From Athripsodes cinereus (Eukaryota > Arthropoda > Insecta > Trichoptera > Leptoceridae): DNA of 64,000 nt. How positions within the stretch are numbered: position 1 is the stretch's first letter; each line of letters begins with the position of its first letter. The translations under genes were made by a program, and so were the position numbers. Positions 1-11,133 of the stretch are shown one piece after another. The notes under the pieces were generated by a model. The model was not told the DNA's origin. It ran no database searches and saw only the letters and a list, made by a program, of their open reading frames with translations. The stretch lies in contig OX388313.1 in the NCBI GenBank assembly GCA_947579605.1, positions 26,415,214-26,479,213 on the forward strand. The letters run 5' to 3'.

Positions 1-1835
1 GTCGGTCCAGGTAAATATGAATTGTACCTACCAGCAATGATCTCTACAGTAAAAATAAGTACCAGTAAATGTTTAGCAAAATCTTTTAACAACAAAACAA
101 CATAATGCATGTACTTCATATCATGGGTAATAATACTATAGGTACTAGTAGTAACAATACGAACAGGTAAATGTCAAGTAATTTTCTGCTACAATATAAA
201 AATAAGTATACTTAAATACTTAATGTCTGCAGTTTTTTTTCATGACGCATGCTATAATGATCTTAACCTCCATTGATGGTAAAATGAATGCGAAGTTGTA
301 TTCACTGAATATTCGATATTATTTTATCACATTTATCCATGTGCAAAAATAAAAATAAAGCCACGATGCATTGCTCGTGTACTATTATAATATAATGTGT
401 ATAAGTGAAGAAAAACTCGAACTGGAAATGTAGTCAACCTTCGTTGGCGCTGCAAACCAACGAACAATAAAGTGGAATCGACTATTTGTAAAAATAGAAT
501 TCCTACTATGAGTGAGAACATTGTACTTCAGACTTTCAGTATTCCAAGTACTTAACTAATTCTGGTATTTACCGACAACTGGAATCAACAAATTAAAATT
601 AAAACAATGAGTATCCTTCAAATAAGAGTCTTAATTTGACTTGAAAGTGGATCGTTATTGGAGGCACCAATTAATCTTTTTAATATTTTGATCCTTATTG
701 GGGTGAGAAAATGTAATTTTATAACATATTAGGGTTAAAAAATAATCAAAATTAACTTGTCAAAATAGAGAAAATAAATGGAATATTTAAAGAAAACTTT
801 GAAGTCTAACTAAAGCTTCGGATTCTGGTTCGTAGAATTTCGTCGCTATTAACAATCTTTCACAGCTCTGAAGGTTCAAAGCAGGTAATGAAATTCCTTT
901 GTACTTCGTTCCCATAAGAAAATGAGTTAAATATTTAATTTACTCGCAACACTAAAGATAAAGTCATATTTATTTATACACCAATAATATTCTCTTTCGG
1001 ATAATTTGTCTGATATCACTTCACTGATTGTATTTTTTTTTCATTTCCTTGACTGTTCAAATTCATTTACCATTATGCGTTTTATTGTCAGCAGCGTCCG
1101 GTCGAAAAAATCGTTAAGTAAATATTCCGTATTGAAATTAGCATTACCATTACCTGTGATGCATTTTGATGAATATAATAAATGTATTAATTCAGTCTGT
1201 TTATTAAATCTGTGCAGTAAATTTGCTTATCAGAAATCAAATTAATTATATTTTTTGTATCTCAAGTTACAGTCATAGGTACATCCGTTTTAATCTTAAA
1301 TATATTATTACGTAATTAATAAAATTTGATAAAGAATTTTAATATATACATACTAATTGTATTAATGAAATAATCACACACTGGGAAGAAGGTAAAAACT
1401 GAGCTTACAGCGACAACGGAATTGATTGGGTATACTAAAAAAACAACGACGTAGGTATGCAAAGTTTTAAAGGCATGGTTTATGTCAAGATATTTTCAAA
1501 TTCTCAAAGCATTTGTATAACATGTTAAGAACTAGATACTTGAATGCATAAGACTTAAAGCAAGAATATTAAAATTCTCTAACGAACGTTGATGTTTCTA
1601 TCTCATAAATTAAATATTACCTGTCGTCATTTAATGACAAGTCAACATATTAATTACAAAGTATTCAGTACATGTTTGTAATTATTACAGGTACGTGTAG
1701 CATGTGTAGGTAAATGTCATTCGATAATTATTACCGTCCAAGAATTTACATTTAACTACTTATGACAAAATAGATATTGCATAATATATACGGTCACTGC
1801 TGCGACGTAACAAGTTTGCAAAAATGTCTTTGTTA
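1..1835. other. AT-rich non-coding DNA
   Basis: No gene, RNA gene or dated transposon is recognisable. The small open frames are short, low-complexity and start at arbitrary codons, as expected by chance in AT-rich DNA. Confidence 0.6.
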
Positions 1836-1837
1836 AA

Positions 1838-2235
1838 ATCAGGTCTGCAACACGTCCCTGGGGTATGCCATTATGAAATATGACAGAAAATATGAAATGT
1901 TTGAAGAATCGATCACTTGTTTAGGTATGGTATACTTGTATGGCTCTTTTCAAAATAAATATTGTAAACTGTCACTGGATTACGTATTAAAATGATGTTT
2001 GTTTAAACCAGACCTAAAACACGTCCCTGAGGTACGCCGTAATAGAAAATATGAAACGTAACTATTTCAGGAATCGATATATCCATCGATTTAAATAATA
2101 ATTATTTTAAAATAGATATTTCATCCGATCACAGTAGTATGCGTTTGAAAAAGTGACACTTATTGAAACCAGATCAGAAACACATCCCTGAGGTACACCA
2201 TTATCCGTACCTACAAGGTGATGAAACCTATCAAC
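1838..2235 (-). repeat. Three diverged ~165-bp units carrying an RT-like GVPQG motif
   Basis: Three units begin near 1838, 2005 and 2165. Each opens with a conserved block of about 35 bases containing CACGTCCCTGRGGTAYGCC or a close variant. Read on the minus strand, the blocks encode GIPQGRV, GVPQGRVLGLV and GVPQGCVSDLV. These match motif B of LINE reverse transcriptases (G-V-P-Q-G-S-V-L-G-P-L). The units share further short words, such as GAATCGAT and GATCAC, but diverge strongly elsewhere. They may be an old tandem array seeded by a LINE fragment, or three nested LINE relics. The block similarity is seen directly; the RT origin is inferred. Confidence 0.5.
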
Positions 2236-3315
2236 TTTCCTATCGATCACACGATCAAGTTTTATCTACAATGTAAAGAATACTCTTGCATTGAGATTAA
2301 TGAATATAATCCAATCTTCATGAAACTTATAGCATTTACCTACATAAATAATTTATTACTGATTTCCAGATAGTAAACAAACAAAAGTTTCAAGGGAATA
2401 AAGATTATTACGGACATTGCAATAAACCTTTGGCTAGTAGGACTTTGACTTATAATAACCTTCATGGGAGTTTTATACATTAATTTTATTACGACAAAAT
2501 TTATTAAGTTATCAGTTCAGTTCAGACTTTACATCTTATTCTGATTTGTATTTAAATTCATAAAACCGATAATTTTTAACGTACTTACTTTAAAACTGTT
2601 GAATTTAGTTTATACAGCTGTTCACAGAGGGTTAGTGGACATTTTTTTAAGAAGTTTGATACTACTTTCACTCTATTTGATTATTGAAGCAAAACAAATT
2701 TTTATACATCATCAGCTTAAGGACTACATTTTGCAATCTTTGATTTTTTCCCGCGTCAAGTATCTGATAGTTCGGACGACCCTTTTTCATGACACACTGT
2801 TCTGAGGACATTGACAATACTAGGTATACGAGTAGCAGAAAAAAGCATGTAGTTGAATTGTCAGAAACTTATTCTTAGTGGAAGAGAAGTTTTATATTTT
2901 AATACATTTTGTAGTCTAGAAGCACATTTTAAAAATCAGTTAGCACCATTGTGATTCATCCCGTTTCCTTATCACCAAGTCATCAACAGAGTGCCGGCTG
3001 TTCTTATTCTTGCTACTGCAAACGGTGATGATAATAATATGAAGTATAGACTTAGTACATAAAGCAACCGGTCACTTTACCATCGCCGTCATAATAATAA
3101 ATGAAAGTTACAACCCAACCACGGCAACATACTACATAGAATATATTATTATTACATATTATTATTTCTAAGACATCTAGGTAAGTTGGAGGCTTTATAG
3201 ACGGTGAGATACTTCATACGCAACGGAAATGTGTCGGAGAACTGCAGATATCTGACGAAATTTCGCAAATACGCGTATACCTATTTGTAAAATTGTATTC
3301 AAATAGTGGATTGTG
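2236..3315. other. AT-rich non-coding DNA
   Basis: I see no supported feature. Short microsatellite-like runs of ATAATA occur around 3020-3170. Confidence 0.55.
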
Positions 3316-3411
3316 AAAAATGATGATGATTCTGGATATTTTTGTTTGAGCGCCGTTTCACAGTCCTTAGATCGTCTCTATAGGGCGCCGGTGAAAAGTG
3401 CAGTAATTAAT
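3316..3411 (-). repeat. LINE 3' UTR fragment, ATC-tail family
   Basis: On the minus strand this reads as a GGCGCC block, then GAGACGATCTA, then GGACTGTGAAACGGCG, and ends in an ATCATCAT tail. The same ordered blocks appear at 35435-35520 and 62753-62830. They also appear just after the ORF2 stop of the relics at 22362 and 49523, which identifies the unit as a LINE 3' UTR. Only the 3' end is kept, as in 5' truncation during target-primed reverse transcription. Confidence 0.6.
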
Positions 3412-4184
3412 TTGTTTTTAATGCTAGCGATCGGTTGGTGGTTCATCGAAATGGGTTATTTAATCCCCTTGGATGTGATGAATGCAAAATAAGATGCTCA
3501 TAATACTATTTGTCTCTCAGTGTTAGAGAAAGCTGCTTCTTCCTTCAGCTTAATTGGATTGAGAGTAGAATCAAAGAGTTCATCCTCAGAAAATTGAAAA
3601 TCTCTACACGACTCTACACCATCGACTGGCAATCCTCCGTTTTTTTTTACATTTCTAAATTTTAAGAATGACGACGTTTGAGAATGGTCTGTGTATTGTT
3701 TTTTTTTGGATATATGTATTAGACTCGCGGCGTTTGAGCGGAAATGTAAAATGTCTTTTTTGCGTCGTGTGTAAAGTCATTTGTCGGTGATATATTTTGC
3801 GTCGTGTGTAAAACCTCTTAGACGGAGGTTTTCAGTAGCAGAAGTTAGCCGTCAGTCAGACATTCACTTCTATGGCATAATACATTGTAATATGAATAAC
3901 TCTTCGTCTCAGTGTTTAGTACCAGACCAGAACACTGTTGACTGCACTGCACTATTGCAGTAGGTAATTTAATAATAATAAAATAATATATAATACGTCA
4001 TTTGAGACCAACGACGACAGCTGAATAGCATAATGCGGTGTTGCCAACATCAACGTTTATTATTTTTATATTGTTAAGACTTTCCACAACTTGGGTATTA
4101 GAATATACAATATTTTATATGTAAGTATGTAACTAATATTCTTATTCTGTTAACTGCTTCTCTTTAAGTGGAAATGTTTTTTCC
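3412..4184. other. Non-coding DNA with small direct and inverted repeats
   Basis: The word TTTGCGTCGTGTGTAAA occurs twice, around 3759 and 3797. A short hairpin pairs AAACCTC (3811-3817) with GAGGTTT (3825-3831). I cannot assign either to an element, and no gene is visible. Confidence 0.45.
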
Positions 4185-4320
4185 AGGAGTACAGGATAGA
4201 AAGAAATCTTCTCTATTCAGAGCAAGCCTTCGCTAATTTAGTCATGTCTTCTCAAGACTTTCCTTAACGCTCTAATAGCGTTGTTATAGGAATCGTGTAT
4301 TGCAAAAGAGGATCTTACAG
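4185..4320 (-). pseudogene. RTE-like LINE C-terminal relic
   Basis: The minus strand carries a decayed coding block that aligns in order with the better preserved relic at 57110-57310. Both start with a near-identical CAATACACNATTCCTAT word and continue to an SEWRGL-like region, here degraded to EGLL-IEKIS. Stops interrupt the frame. No tail survives. The assignment rests on that internal comparison. Confidence 0.4.
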
Positions 4321-4957
4321 GTAGTCACATCAGAAAGTTTATGAATGAAAAAAAACCCAGTAAATACTCTTTTTTGCCAACCACAGAATGATCCAAGATC
4401 TCAAAAATCAAAGTCTAATAAGAGTCAAAAATAAGTAAATCATATCAATTTTAATTTCGTTGCTAGAGACGTCGAAACGTCTGGTAATAAAAACAAAAAG
4501 CTTATCGCCTTTATTATTATGCCCATTGATTAGACTAAGTCATGGCTGGGAAACAAATTCAATTAAAACTGTGCTATATCGTAATATACAGAAGGCAGCA
4601 TGCACCAGGTATTATACATAATGTTATGAGGGATATACATATATTGTTATGAATAATAGCAATAATGAAATTCTACAGACATAATAAGTCTGCGGTTGCA
4701 ACGGAACATAAAAACAAGAGTAGTAAGAATGTATAAGAAGTTAGTAAACCATGTGAAGTTAGGAATATTAGGATTTGGTACATGTAAGCAACAATACAAA
4801 AAACAATACTTGTCTAATAACTAGTTTAAAACTCGAGTTCGTAGAAGCCATAGCAAAATTTATCAATTTTCCAAACCACTTTTACGCTACTCTACTTTAG
4901 ACTACGTCCTCATTGATTGAGATTGGAAAAATGTTAATTTTAAATTATCTCTTATAT

Positions 4958-5112
4958 TTTTCTTCTTCTTCTTCTTAATCTTACATTAGACTCAGAGGTC
5001 TGTTCATGCAGGAGGGTCCTCTTACGATGTGGAGGCCCAGCTGTCCTTCCATCGTTTAGGTGGTCTTCCTGGTAGTCCACGTCGTCCATCAGGTAGTCCA
5101 TGTAGAACAATA
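4958..5112 (-). pseudogene. RTE-like LINE C-terminus with GAA-type tail
   Basis: On the minus strand the segment encodes LPGRPPKRWKDSW, the G-R-P-(x)-(K/R)-R-W-x-D motif typical of the ORF2 C-terminus in RTE-like LINEs. Stops follow, then a (GAA)n tail (TTCTTC on the plus strand, 4958-4976). The relic at 17722-17854 carries LPGRPPKRWKDCW and the same tail, so the two are copies of one family. It is a 5'-truncated, dead fragment. Confidence 0.65.
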
Positions 5113-6690
5113 TTTGGGTAACACCAGAATCCCAAATATTGTTCTGATATTTTTATTAACAAATAATATTTTATTGGAGTATCACGTCAGGTTCCTTCAT
5201 CATCAATTATCTCTCTGATGTAGGCTTCCCTGTACCTACTATGCTAGTTAAACACTTCCTAACACTATGGATTCCTGTCAATTCTCTAACATTTTTTAGC
5301 CAAAACATTAAAACTCTTCCCATGTCGATAAAAAACATAAACAAATCTTTTTTATATGAGAATATGCTCACTTAATTAAATTTCTAATAAAGAGCATTAA
5401 TTTCGTTATCATTTGTTTGAAAATTTATTTTGCAATGTTTTTGACTTTACTTTCATTTGTTAAGATGAAGACAAAATTGGCATGTAATAATAAACTTGCC
5501 AATCGATTATATAATATGAATTGTACACGTGTTACTTTTCAATAAAGAGTTATATTATAAATATGTCTACAACAAATATATAAATAAAAATATCAACAAA
5601 CCTACAAACAAACCAACTTAAACATTTATTAGATTTATATTTGCTTATCGTTCATCTCATTCATACACTCACGGTACGTAGTGATTCATCCTTGTTCAAC
5701 TTTCATGGTCTCGGACGCATACAGAATATTGTAACACTAATGTAATAACGTACTTCATTGTGTTGCTTCCAACATACATATATTAAAACATAGCTCAATA
5801 GTAGATAGTAAGTACTAAATACATACTATTATAAGTCAGTAAAATATGTTATATGAGTGGATCAGAGCCAGAGGTGCTTGTCAAAAAAAATATCAAAAAT
5901 TTGTAGTTAGATTTAGGTACATTCCTTCATAAAACAGCGTAGGTATTTTACTGATTTCAAGGATGTCTAACATCATTATTCATTTAATAAATGTATTATT
6001 GTATGTTACATGGAAATTATTGAATTTGCTAGATTGCCAAGTAGTCATCGCCATCTGTCTATAAAAACAAGATAGATGACGATGACTAGTGCTCATGAGA
6101 AAAGTTCTTATAGTGAGCCTGCGAGTGACGAATTGAAAATCAGAGCAGTTAAATAAATTTCTCCAATTCTATTTTAGTGACAGACTGCTGTTAATGAAAA
6201 TATATTGAAGAAAATGGGAGGATTGGAATGAGTAGTTTAAACGTTTTTCCGATGACTTTTTCAGTTGAATTTACCCATTTACACTGTGACTCATTAGCCA
6301 ACAGAAATAGAAGATTTCCTTTTTAATTTATGTTCACAATTTGTACTCAATGGGCTGTATATTAAAATTTGATTCATCGCGCCTTTATTTTCATTATGTA
6401 GGTACCTAGCTTTTTTTTAACTCTTTCAAGGACAAACAGTCAATACAGTAAATATTACAAGAATCAATGTTACACACAATATAGACCACAATATAGCTTT
6501 CAAAATATTTCCTTAATTTTCAGATCCTTGATTGATTTTATTAAATGGTTAATAAACATTCATTAGCGAGTTTATGATAAGCCATCGGTATTATTGTGAT
6601 AATAGAAAAAGTCGGCAGTTTGATGATAAATTCTCGAGATCCCGGATTTGATTCCTTCCGATTCTGATCTACTGAAACTTCAGGACGCAA
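5113..6690. other. AT-rich non-coding DNA
   Basis: No gene is visible. The only structure I note is the hairpin listed at 6043-6087. A possible Pol III B-box-like word near 6640 (GGATTTGATTCC) lies just before the LINE-T fragment but has no supporting context. Confidence 0.5.
6043..6087. repeat. Short hairpin, 18-bp arms
   Basis: AGTCATCGCCATCTGTCT (6043-6060) pairs with AGATAGATGACGATGACT (6070-6087) with two mismatches and a 9-nt loop. It may be a small fold-back repeat or chance; nothing ties it to an RNA gene. Confidence 0.5.
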
Positions 6691-6692
6691 GC

Positions 6693-6835
6693 ATATACTA
6701 TACTATACCCTCACGCCGTGTCCCAAGTGGGGTAGGCAGAGAGAACGGAACGCCAAACAGATCTATCTTTACACACTTCCTTCGCTTCCTCCACATTCAT
6801 ACAGTTCCTCATACACGCACGTCGGTTCCGAACCC
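6693..6835 (-). repeat. LINE-T 3' end with TATAG tail
   Basis: In reverse orientation this is the 3' end of the LINE preserved at 60505-61110. It has the blocks for the IWRSVLSAYP C-terminus, CTACCCCACTTGGGAC, GGCGTGAGGGTATAG and a TATAG tail. Its plus-strand left edge is therefore the true 3' end (ACTATACTATACC). It stops near a 10-bp palindrome, GTCGGTTCCG/CGGAACCGAC, at about 6820-6843. It is a 5'-truncated insertion. Confidence 0.7.
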
Positions 6836-7204
6836 GGAACCGACGCAAGCATATTGCGTAACATTAAGGTGTTTGGGTTCTTTTATATTAGCACATCGCA
6901 TTGCTATAAAGCTGTAGTGATGTGCAAAGGCAATTTCAATTTTAAATACAGATTTATTTTGAAAAATATAACGATGAAAACGGTTCTGTAAAGTCTCGTT
7001 ATGTTGAAGGTAAAAGAGTTCTGGGAACCTAATCTCTAAGAAGTATATAATATGCAAACCATCATTCAGAACGCTAGTAAGTTGGTTGATGTGATTGCAT
7101 GTTACCTATAGTTACAGTCTACACTGTGAAACCAGTGCAACGTAATATTCTATTACACGAAGTAGGTAATTGCTACCTATTTATGTACTCATATTCTACA
7201 TTAA

Positions 7205-7282
7205 AACATAGGTATTATGAGGGTGTGAGAAAGCGTGGACGTCCAAGAATTACGTGGCTAGGTATTGCATACAATAAAAAAG
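7205..7282 (+). pseudogene. LINE-T ORF2 fragment
   Basis: The plus strand encodes GVRKRGRPRITWLGI, nearly the same as GVRKRGRPRTTWPDHV in the LINE-T relic at 60740-61090. The fragment is internal: no tail follows, and it runs into an S1-type repeat. Confidence 0.6.
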
Positions 7283-7562
7283 GAGTTCTGGGCAAATGAT
7301 ATGTCTCCAACTCTATTCTTTAAGTTTTCGAGTGTCATGTAAAATGCATTACATATACCTAAGATGATTTATGCCAGCTATCCATTGTTTTAATTTAACA
7401 ATATAAACCTCAAAATAGCAATCAAGATTACTGGTATCAGAGGTGAAACAAATTACAGAGACCCTGAAAGTTTTTTCGATACTGAGCTTTTTTAGCACGG
7501 AGAGGACCACTTGCATGTTGTTTAAATGTAGGTCACAGAAAAAGATGCCGTAATATTATGGA
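7283..7562 (+). repeat. S1 SINE-like copy, diverged full length
   Basis: The blocks occur in S1 order: the 5' start GGAGTTCTGGG, TAAGTTTTCGAGTGTC, a degraded GATGAGGC/CCATCCTGAATG block near 7366-7395, the AGCACGGAGAGGAC block near 7486, and a degraded GATGCCGTNATNNTATGG end. Extra sequence separates the second and third blocks. It is an old copy; single blocks are clear but the whole is only moderately supported. Confidence 0.5.
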
Positions 7563-7589
7563 CATATACAATAGATTAATTCGATTAAT

Positions 7590-7768
7590 CTTCTTCTTTT
7601 TTAAGTGCCCTGTCGGGTCCTCCCAACGTTGGCGATCACCTCGGCGAACTTGACCCTGTCCTGCGCCGCTCGGAACAGCTCCTCCACACTTCGGATGCCG
7701 GTCCACTCCCTTATGTTTCACAGCCAGAACATTTGTCTCCTACCGGGTCCTCGGCGTCCCTCAATTTT
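7590..7768 (-). pseudogene. RTE-like LINE C-terminus with GAA-type tail
   Basis: The minus strand encodes IEGRRGPGRRQMFWL, an in-frame TGA, then REWTGIRSVEELFRAAQDR and a short FAEVIANV stretch, ending at a stop (complement of 7601-7603). An AAGAAGAAG tail follows directly. This is the classical end of an RTE-like ORF2: a basic GRR motif, tryptophan, and an AQDR helix. One internal stop and the missing upstream part make it non-functional. It is GC-richer than its surroundings, so the insertion is probably younger than most relics here. Confidence 0.7.
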
Positions 7769-7949
7769 GACTAATAATAATATTTTAAAAAATCAAAAAA
7801 ATATGTACAATGAAATAAAATAGGCTACAACATAGTGAGAAAAAATTATTTTATCCAAATGGGCGAGTTATCGCAGAAGCAAAGTATCTTCAAATTAACC
7901 TATCAAATAAAATAATAAGAATACAAAAGAAATAATTATTAATAGTTCA

Positions 7950-8030
7950 ATCTGCACCATCGTGGCATCACCCACAAGTGAGGTAACCGGTGGACTAATT
8001 ACTACAGGTAAACATTCGGGTTGTTCTCTA
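7950..8030 (-). repeat. S1 SINE-like copy, 3' end only
   Basis: It keeps the terminal block as CACCATCGTGGCATCACCC, then CACAAGTGAGGTAACC. The TATAG tail is lost and the middle of the element is unrecognisable. Confidence 0.4.
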
Positions 8031-8114
8031 CGTGTTGATGGTTGAATTGTAGATGTTAATACGGTATTATTAGTAGATATTTTTTTACACACCAAACAAT
8101 ACAGATATAACAAT

Positions 8115-8279
8115 ACGTAGCGTCGGTGGATCTATGAAACCTTTTATGTGTCATTTTTTTTCAAAGATGAGATATTGGTATTAAACGATTCGTCTCGTCA
8201 GGCCGAACAATTTGGTACCAATATCTCATTTTTGAAAAAAATTACACATAAGAGGTTTCATTGATCCAGCGACGATAGG
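8115..8279. repeat. Snap-back inverted repeat, ~66-bp arms
   Basis: The left arm (8115-8182) and right arm (8214-8279) are near-perfect reverse complements. Pairs include GGATCTATGAAACC with GGTTTCATTGATCC, and GAGATATTGGTA with TACCAATATCTC. The loop is about 31 nt. The arms contain no coding potential. It resembles a fold-back miniature transposon, or a locus that could make a long hairpin RNA. No clear target duplication is seen. Confidence 0.75.
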
Positions 8280-8281
8280 CT

Positions 8282-9049
8282 ACCTGTTTTATAAAAACTT
8301 AAATCTAAACATCCTCCTTAAAGAGACAAGTCTCGTGCAAAGAATAATAGATAATCTTACTACTTGTGTACCAGTACAATATGTTTTACACGGATTTAGG
8401 TTAAATACTTTTTTTTTTAAATACCCATAAAACAATTAATATGCTTGGATCGTACAGACATGGTAAAGGATAAAACTAAAATTAAAAAAAATAATAATGA
8501 CAACAAAACAGTGAGATATAGTGTTCATTTACAAACACCACATTTTCCATTAAAATTAATTATTCAATATTTACTTTTTAATAATACAAGCGTTATATTT
8601 AAAAAAAAAACGTCTAAAAAAGTTGTTGTTCTGCTAATTTTTACAGTTAACTTGTAATGAAGAAAACCGCAAAATACATAATTGATGTGTCAACAATATT
8701 AATATCTCTCTCAACATTGTTTTCATATTTCCAATAAGTATCGGGAAACTTAATATCTTTTTTTTTGTAGGCATTTAATGTTTTAGCATATAAACAATGA
8801 AATAACGGAAAAAGTTGCAATACACGAAAAATGATGTAACATCTAATCCTTAACGGGATAGGTAGAGAGATCAAAAGAAATTAAACTCATGTATAATACA
8901 TCATATATCTGCTATCATCACCCTAAAACATACTAATAAGCATTACATAATTACAAATATTTTTACGTTCACATAATTATCAATAATACAAACGACTATT
9001 TCACAATACACCGTTCCCATAACAACCAGGTATATCAATCTTACTTACT
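8282..9049. other. AT-rich non-coding DNA
   Basis: I see no supported feature; the open frames here are A/T-run artefacts. Confidence 0.55.
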
Positions 9050-9230
9050 TTACCTCTACGGCATATCCAATAAGTGGGGTCGCTAGCAGACCAGCTGCAT
9101 GCAATGAATAACATATGAGCTGTCCTCTATGTGCAAAATAATACATTTAGTATAGGTGGCATACCATTTCGTTGAATTTGAGATGTAAAAAAGTTTTTTT
9201 ATGCCCGATTTTTTCAAAATCCTCGAAAAC
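9050..9230 (-). repeat. S1 SINE-like copy
   Basis: In reverse orientation it keeps the terminal block (CGGCATATCC, AAGTGGGGT, CTAGCAGACCAGCTGCATG), the TGTCCTCT block and the GAATTTGAGATGTAAAA part. The tail and the 5' block are decayed. Confidence 0.6.
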
Positions 9231-10399
9231 GAATGAAATCAAAACTTCATTAATGCATTAACAAAGTTACCTGTTCTCAGTGAATTTCTAATACATAATT
9301 ATTATAATATTATGGGCTTAATATTATTAAGATCACTATGAATCGAAGAGGCACATTTCCATTTTGCGTTCCAGAAAAGAGCGTTGAGAAACGAATGGAG
9401 CATCTTTCTGGATATTTGGGACCTTGAAAATTAAGAAAAAAAACTTTTTTCAGCTAACCAAATTTTTTAAAACGTTTGACTGCTAAATACTTCCAAGTTT
9501 TATACAATTTGTAGATAGTCATCGAATACTTACTTACATACCTACTTCATAGAGATATCCTACAAAGCAAAAATATATGTCAATGACGTCAAATTACATA
9601 CAAATAAACTGTCAATTCAACTTGTCATAGATTCAAGTAAAAAAAAAATAAGCAAGTGATCATATTACTACAATACAAATCCTATTAACACGTTGAAGTG
9701 ATAAAAAAAATCAACTTATATAATACACAAATATCAACCACACAGACGCAAGTTACAACCATTAGTTGTTTTTACAACAATGAGTTATGCAAATTGAAAA
9801 ATATTGGAAAAATAACGGTTGTGTGTTAAGTAAATACGTACTTGGAAATAATATTACGTAGATTAACAAAAAAAACTATGCAGAAGAGGAATGTTCCGAA
9901 TTCTTATACCTATAATATGCCTCCTAGATAACTGTTAATAATATCTAAAACAAATATTTTAATTTTGAGATTGATAAAACTATTTTCAGTTTGGTGATTT
10001 CTTCGTAAATTTCTTTTGTGATATCAGAAACCCTGGAAGATCCTCTTTCACAAGCACCATTTAAATGAATATGGCATCAGAGCGTCAGACAAGTCGTGGG
10101 AAGGGTATTCCATGTTACAAAAACGCTCTGAAATGTCAATAATATTTTATGGATTAGGTTTCCCACTTCTGCGGAAATTGTGTGACCAATTAATGAATGA
10201 TGAAATTCGAAAAAGATCAGATATTAAGAGATATTGTAATGATACGGATGAATGGATTATTTCAACACAGTTTAGCATACATAATATATAACATACATTA
10301 ACTTCGTTTTTGACTGAAGACATTTCTAATATACTACTTTCCCTTACAACAAAACTTTGGGCTAAAAACAACTAAAATAAAATGCTCCCTTGGGGAAAT
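9231..10399. other. AT-rich non-coding DNA before the LINE
   Basis: No gene is recognised. The 5' boundary of the LINE downstream lies somewhere near the right end of this stretch, but I found no target duplication to fix it. Confidence 0.5.
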
Positions 10400-10467
10400 T
10401 CACTGTTTATATTACGGGTGAAAATTTTTAAGTGTGTGTGTGTATGTATGTTTGGATCAGGATAAAA

Positions 10468-11133
10468 ATGGATTCCGGGGATACAAAAGTGCTGAAGTCG
10501 TTCTTCCAACAAAAATTCGCTGAATTGGAGAGCAAAATCAATACCTGTCACTGCGGTGGAACATCGGCCGACGTTTTTGCAGAGATTGCCTCCCTCAAAA
10601 AATTGATGGAAAAAAGATTGGATTCCCTAGAAACAAAGTTAGCAGCTATGGAGATAAAGACCAGCAAGTTAGAAGATCATGTGGAGGCATTGGAGAAATC
10701 CCGTCGCCGAAAAACCTTGATTCTTCACGGTGCCCCGGAGGAGCTAAGTATAGAAGCGGCATTAAAGGAAACACCGCTATCAATTGATCCCGCTTCGTTA
10801 AAGGAAATCCGTAGAATTGGCGTAAAAAGAGAGAAACCGAGGCCAATAATTTTAAGATTTCATACGTATCTACAGAAGGCTGATGTGTGGAAGAGAAAAT
10901 CATCACTCAAAAAATCAAAATGGCTACTCACGGAATCTCTCACTCCGAGGACCCTCTCGCTACTATCAGAAGCTAAAATTAAAGTGGGTTTCAATAATTG
11001 TTGGACTATGAATGGGGATATTTTTGTGAAACTTCCTGACAACAGCAAGAGAAAAATAACAAAATCAGCTGACCTGGATGACGCACGCCCGGTTGGAGAG
11101 AAGAGACAGCTGAGAACGCGGTCGCACAAATAG
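10468..11133 (+). CDS. LINE ORF1 protein (coiled coil + RNA-binding type)
   Basis: I place the start at ATG 10468 (MDSGDTK...), giving 221 aa. An in-frame ATG at 10432 would add 12 residues encoded by the GTGTGT run and is less likely. Residues ~20-90 are a heptad-rich, charged coiled coil (IASLKKLMEKRLDSLETKL, then MEIKTSKLEDHVEALE). A basic SRRRKTLILHGAPEE segment starts the folded C-terminal half. That half continues through IRRIGV, RPIILRF and a TPRTLSLLSEAK helix to a WTMNGDIFVKL strand. The layout matches ORF1 proteins of insect LINEs with an L1-ORF1/FP25K-like RNA-binding domain. Its expected role is packaging of the element RNA into an RNP. I see no CCHC knuckle. The tail is basic. 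Confidence 0.8.
   Translation: MDSGDTKVLKSFFQQKFAELESKINTCHCGGTSADVFAEIASLKKLMEKRLDSLETKLAAMEIKTSKLEDHVEALEKSRRRKTLILHGAPEELSIEAALKETPLSIDPASLKEIRRIGVKREKPRPIILRFHTYLQKADVWKRKSSLKKSKWLLTESLTPRTLSLLSEAKIKVGFNNCWTMNGDIFVKLPDNSKRKITKSADLDDARPVGEKRQLRTRSHK

Noticed and set aside
9335..9425. Small plus-strand frame MNRRGTFPFCVPEKSVEKRM
   Set aside because: About 29 codons with no match to a family I can name and no flanking homology.
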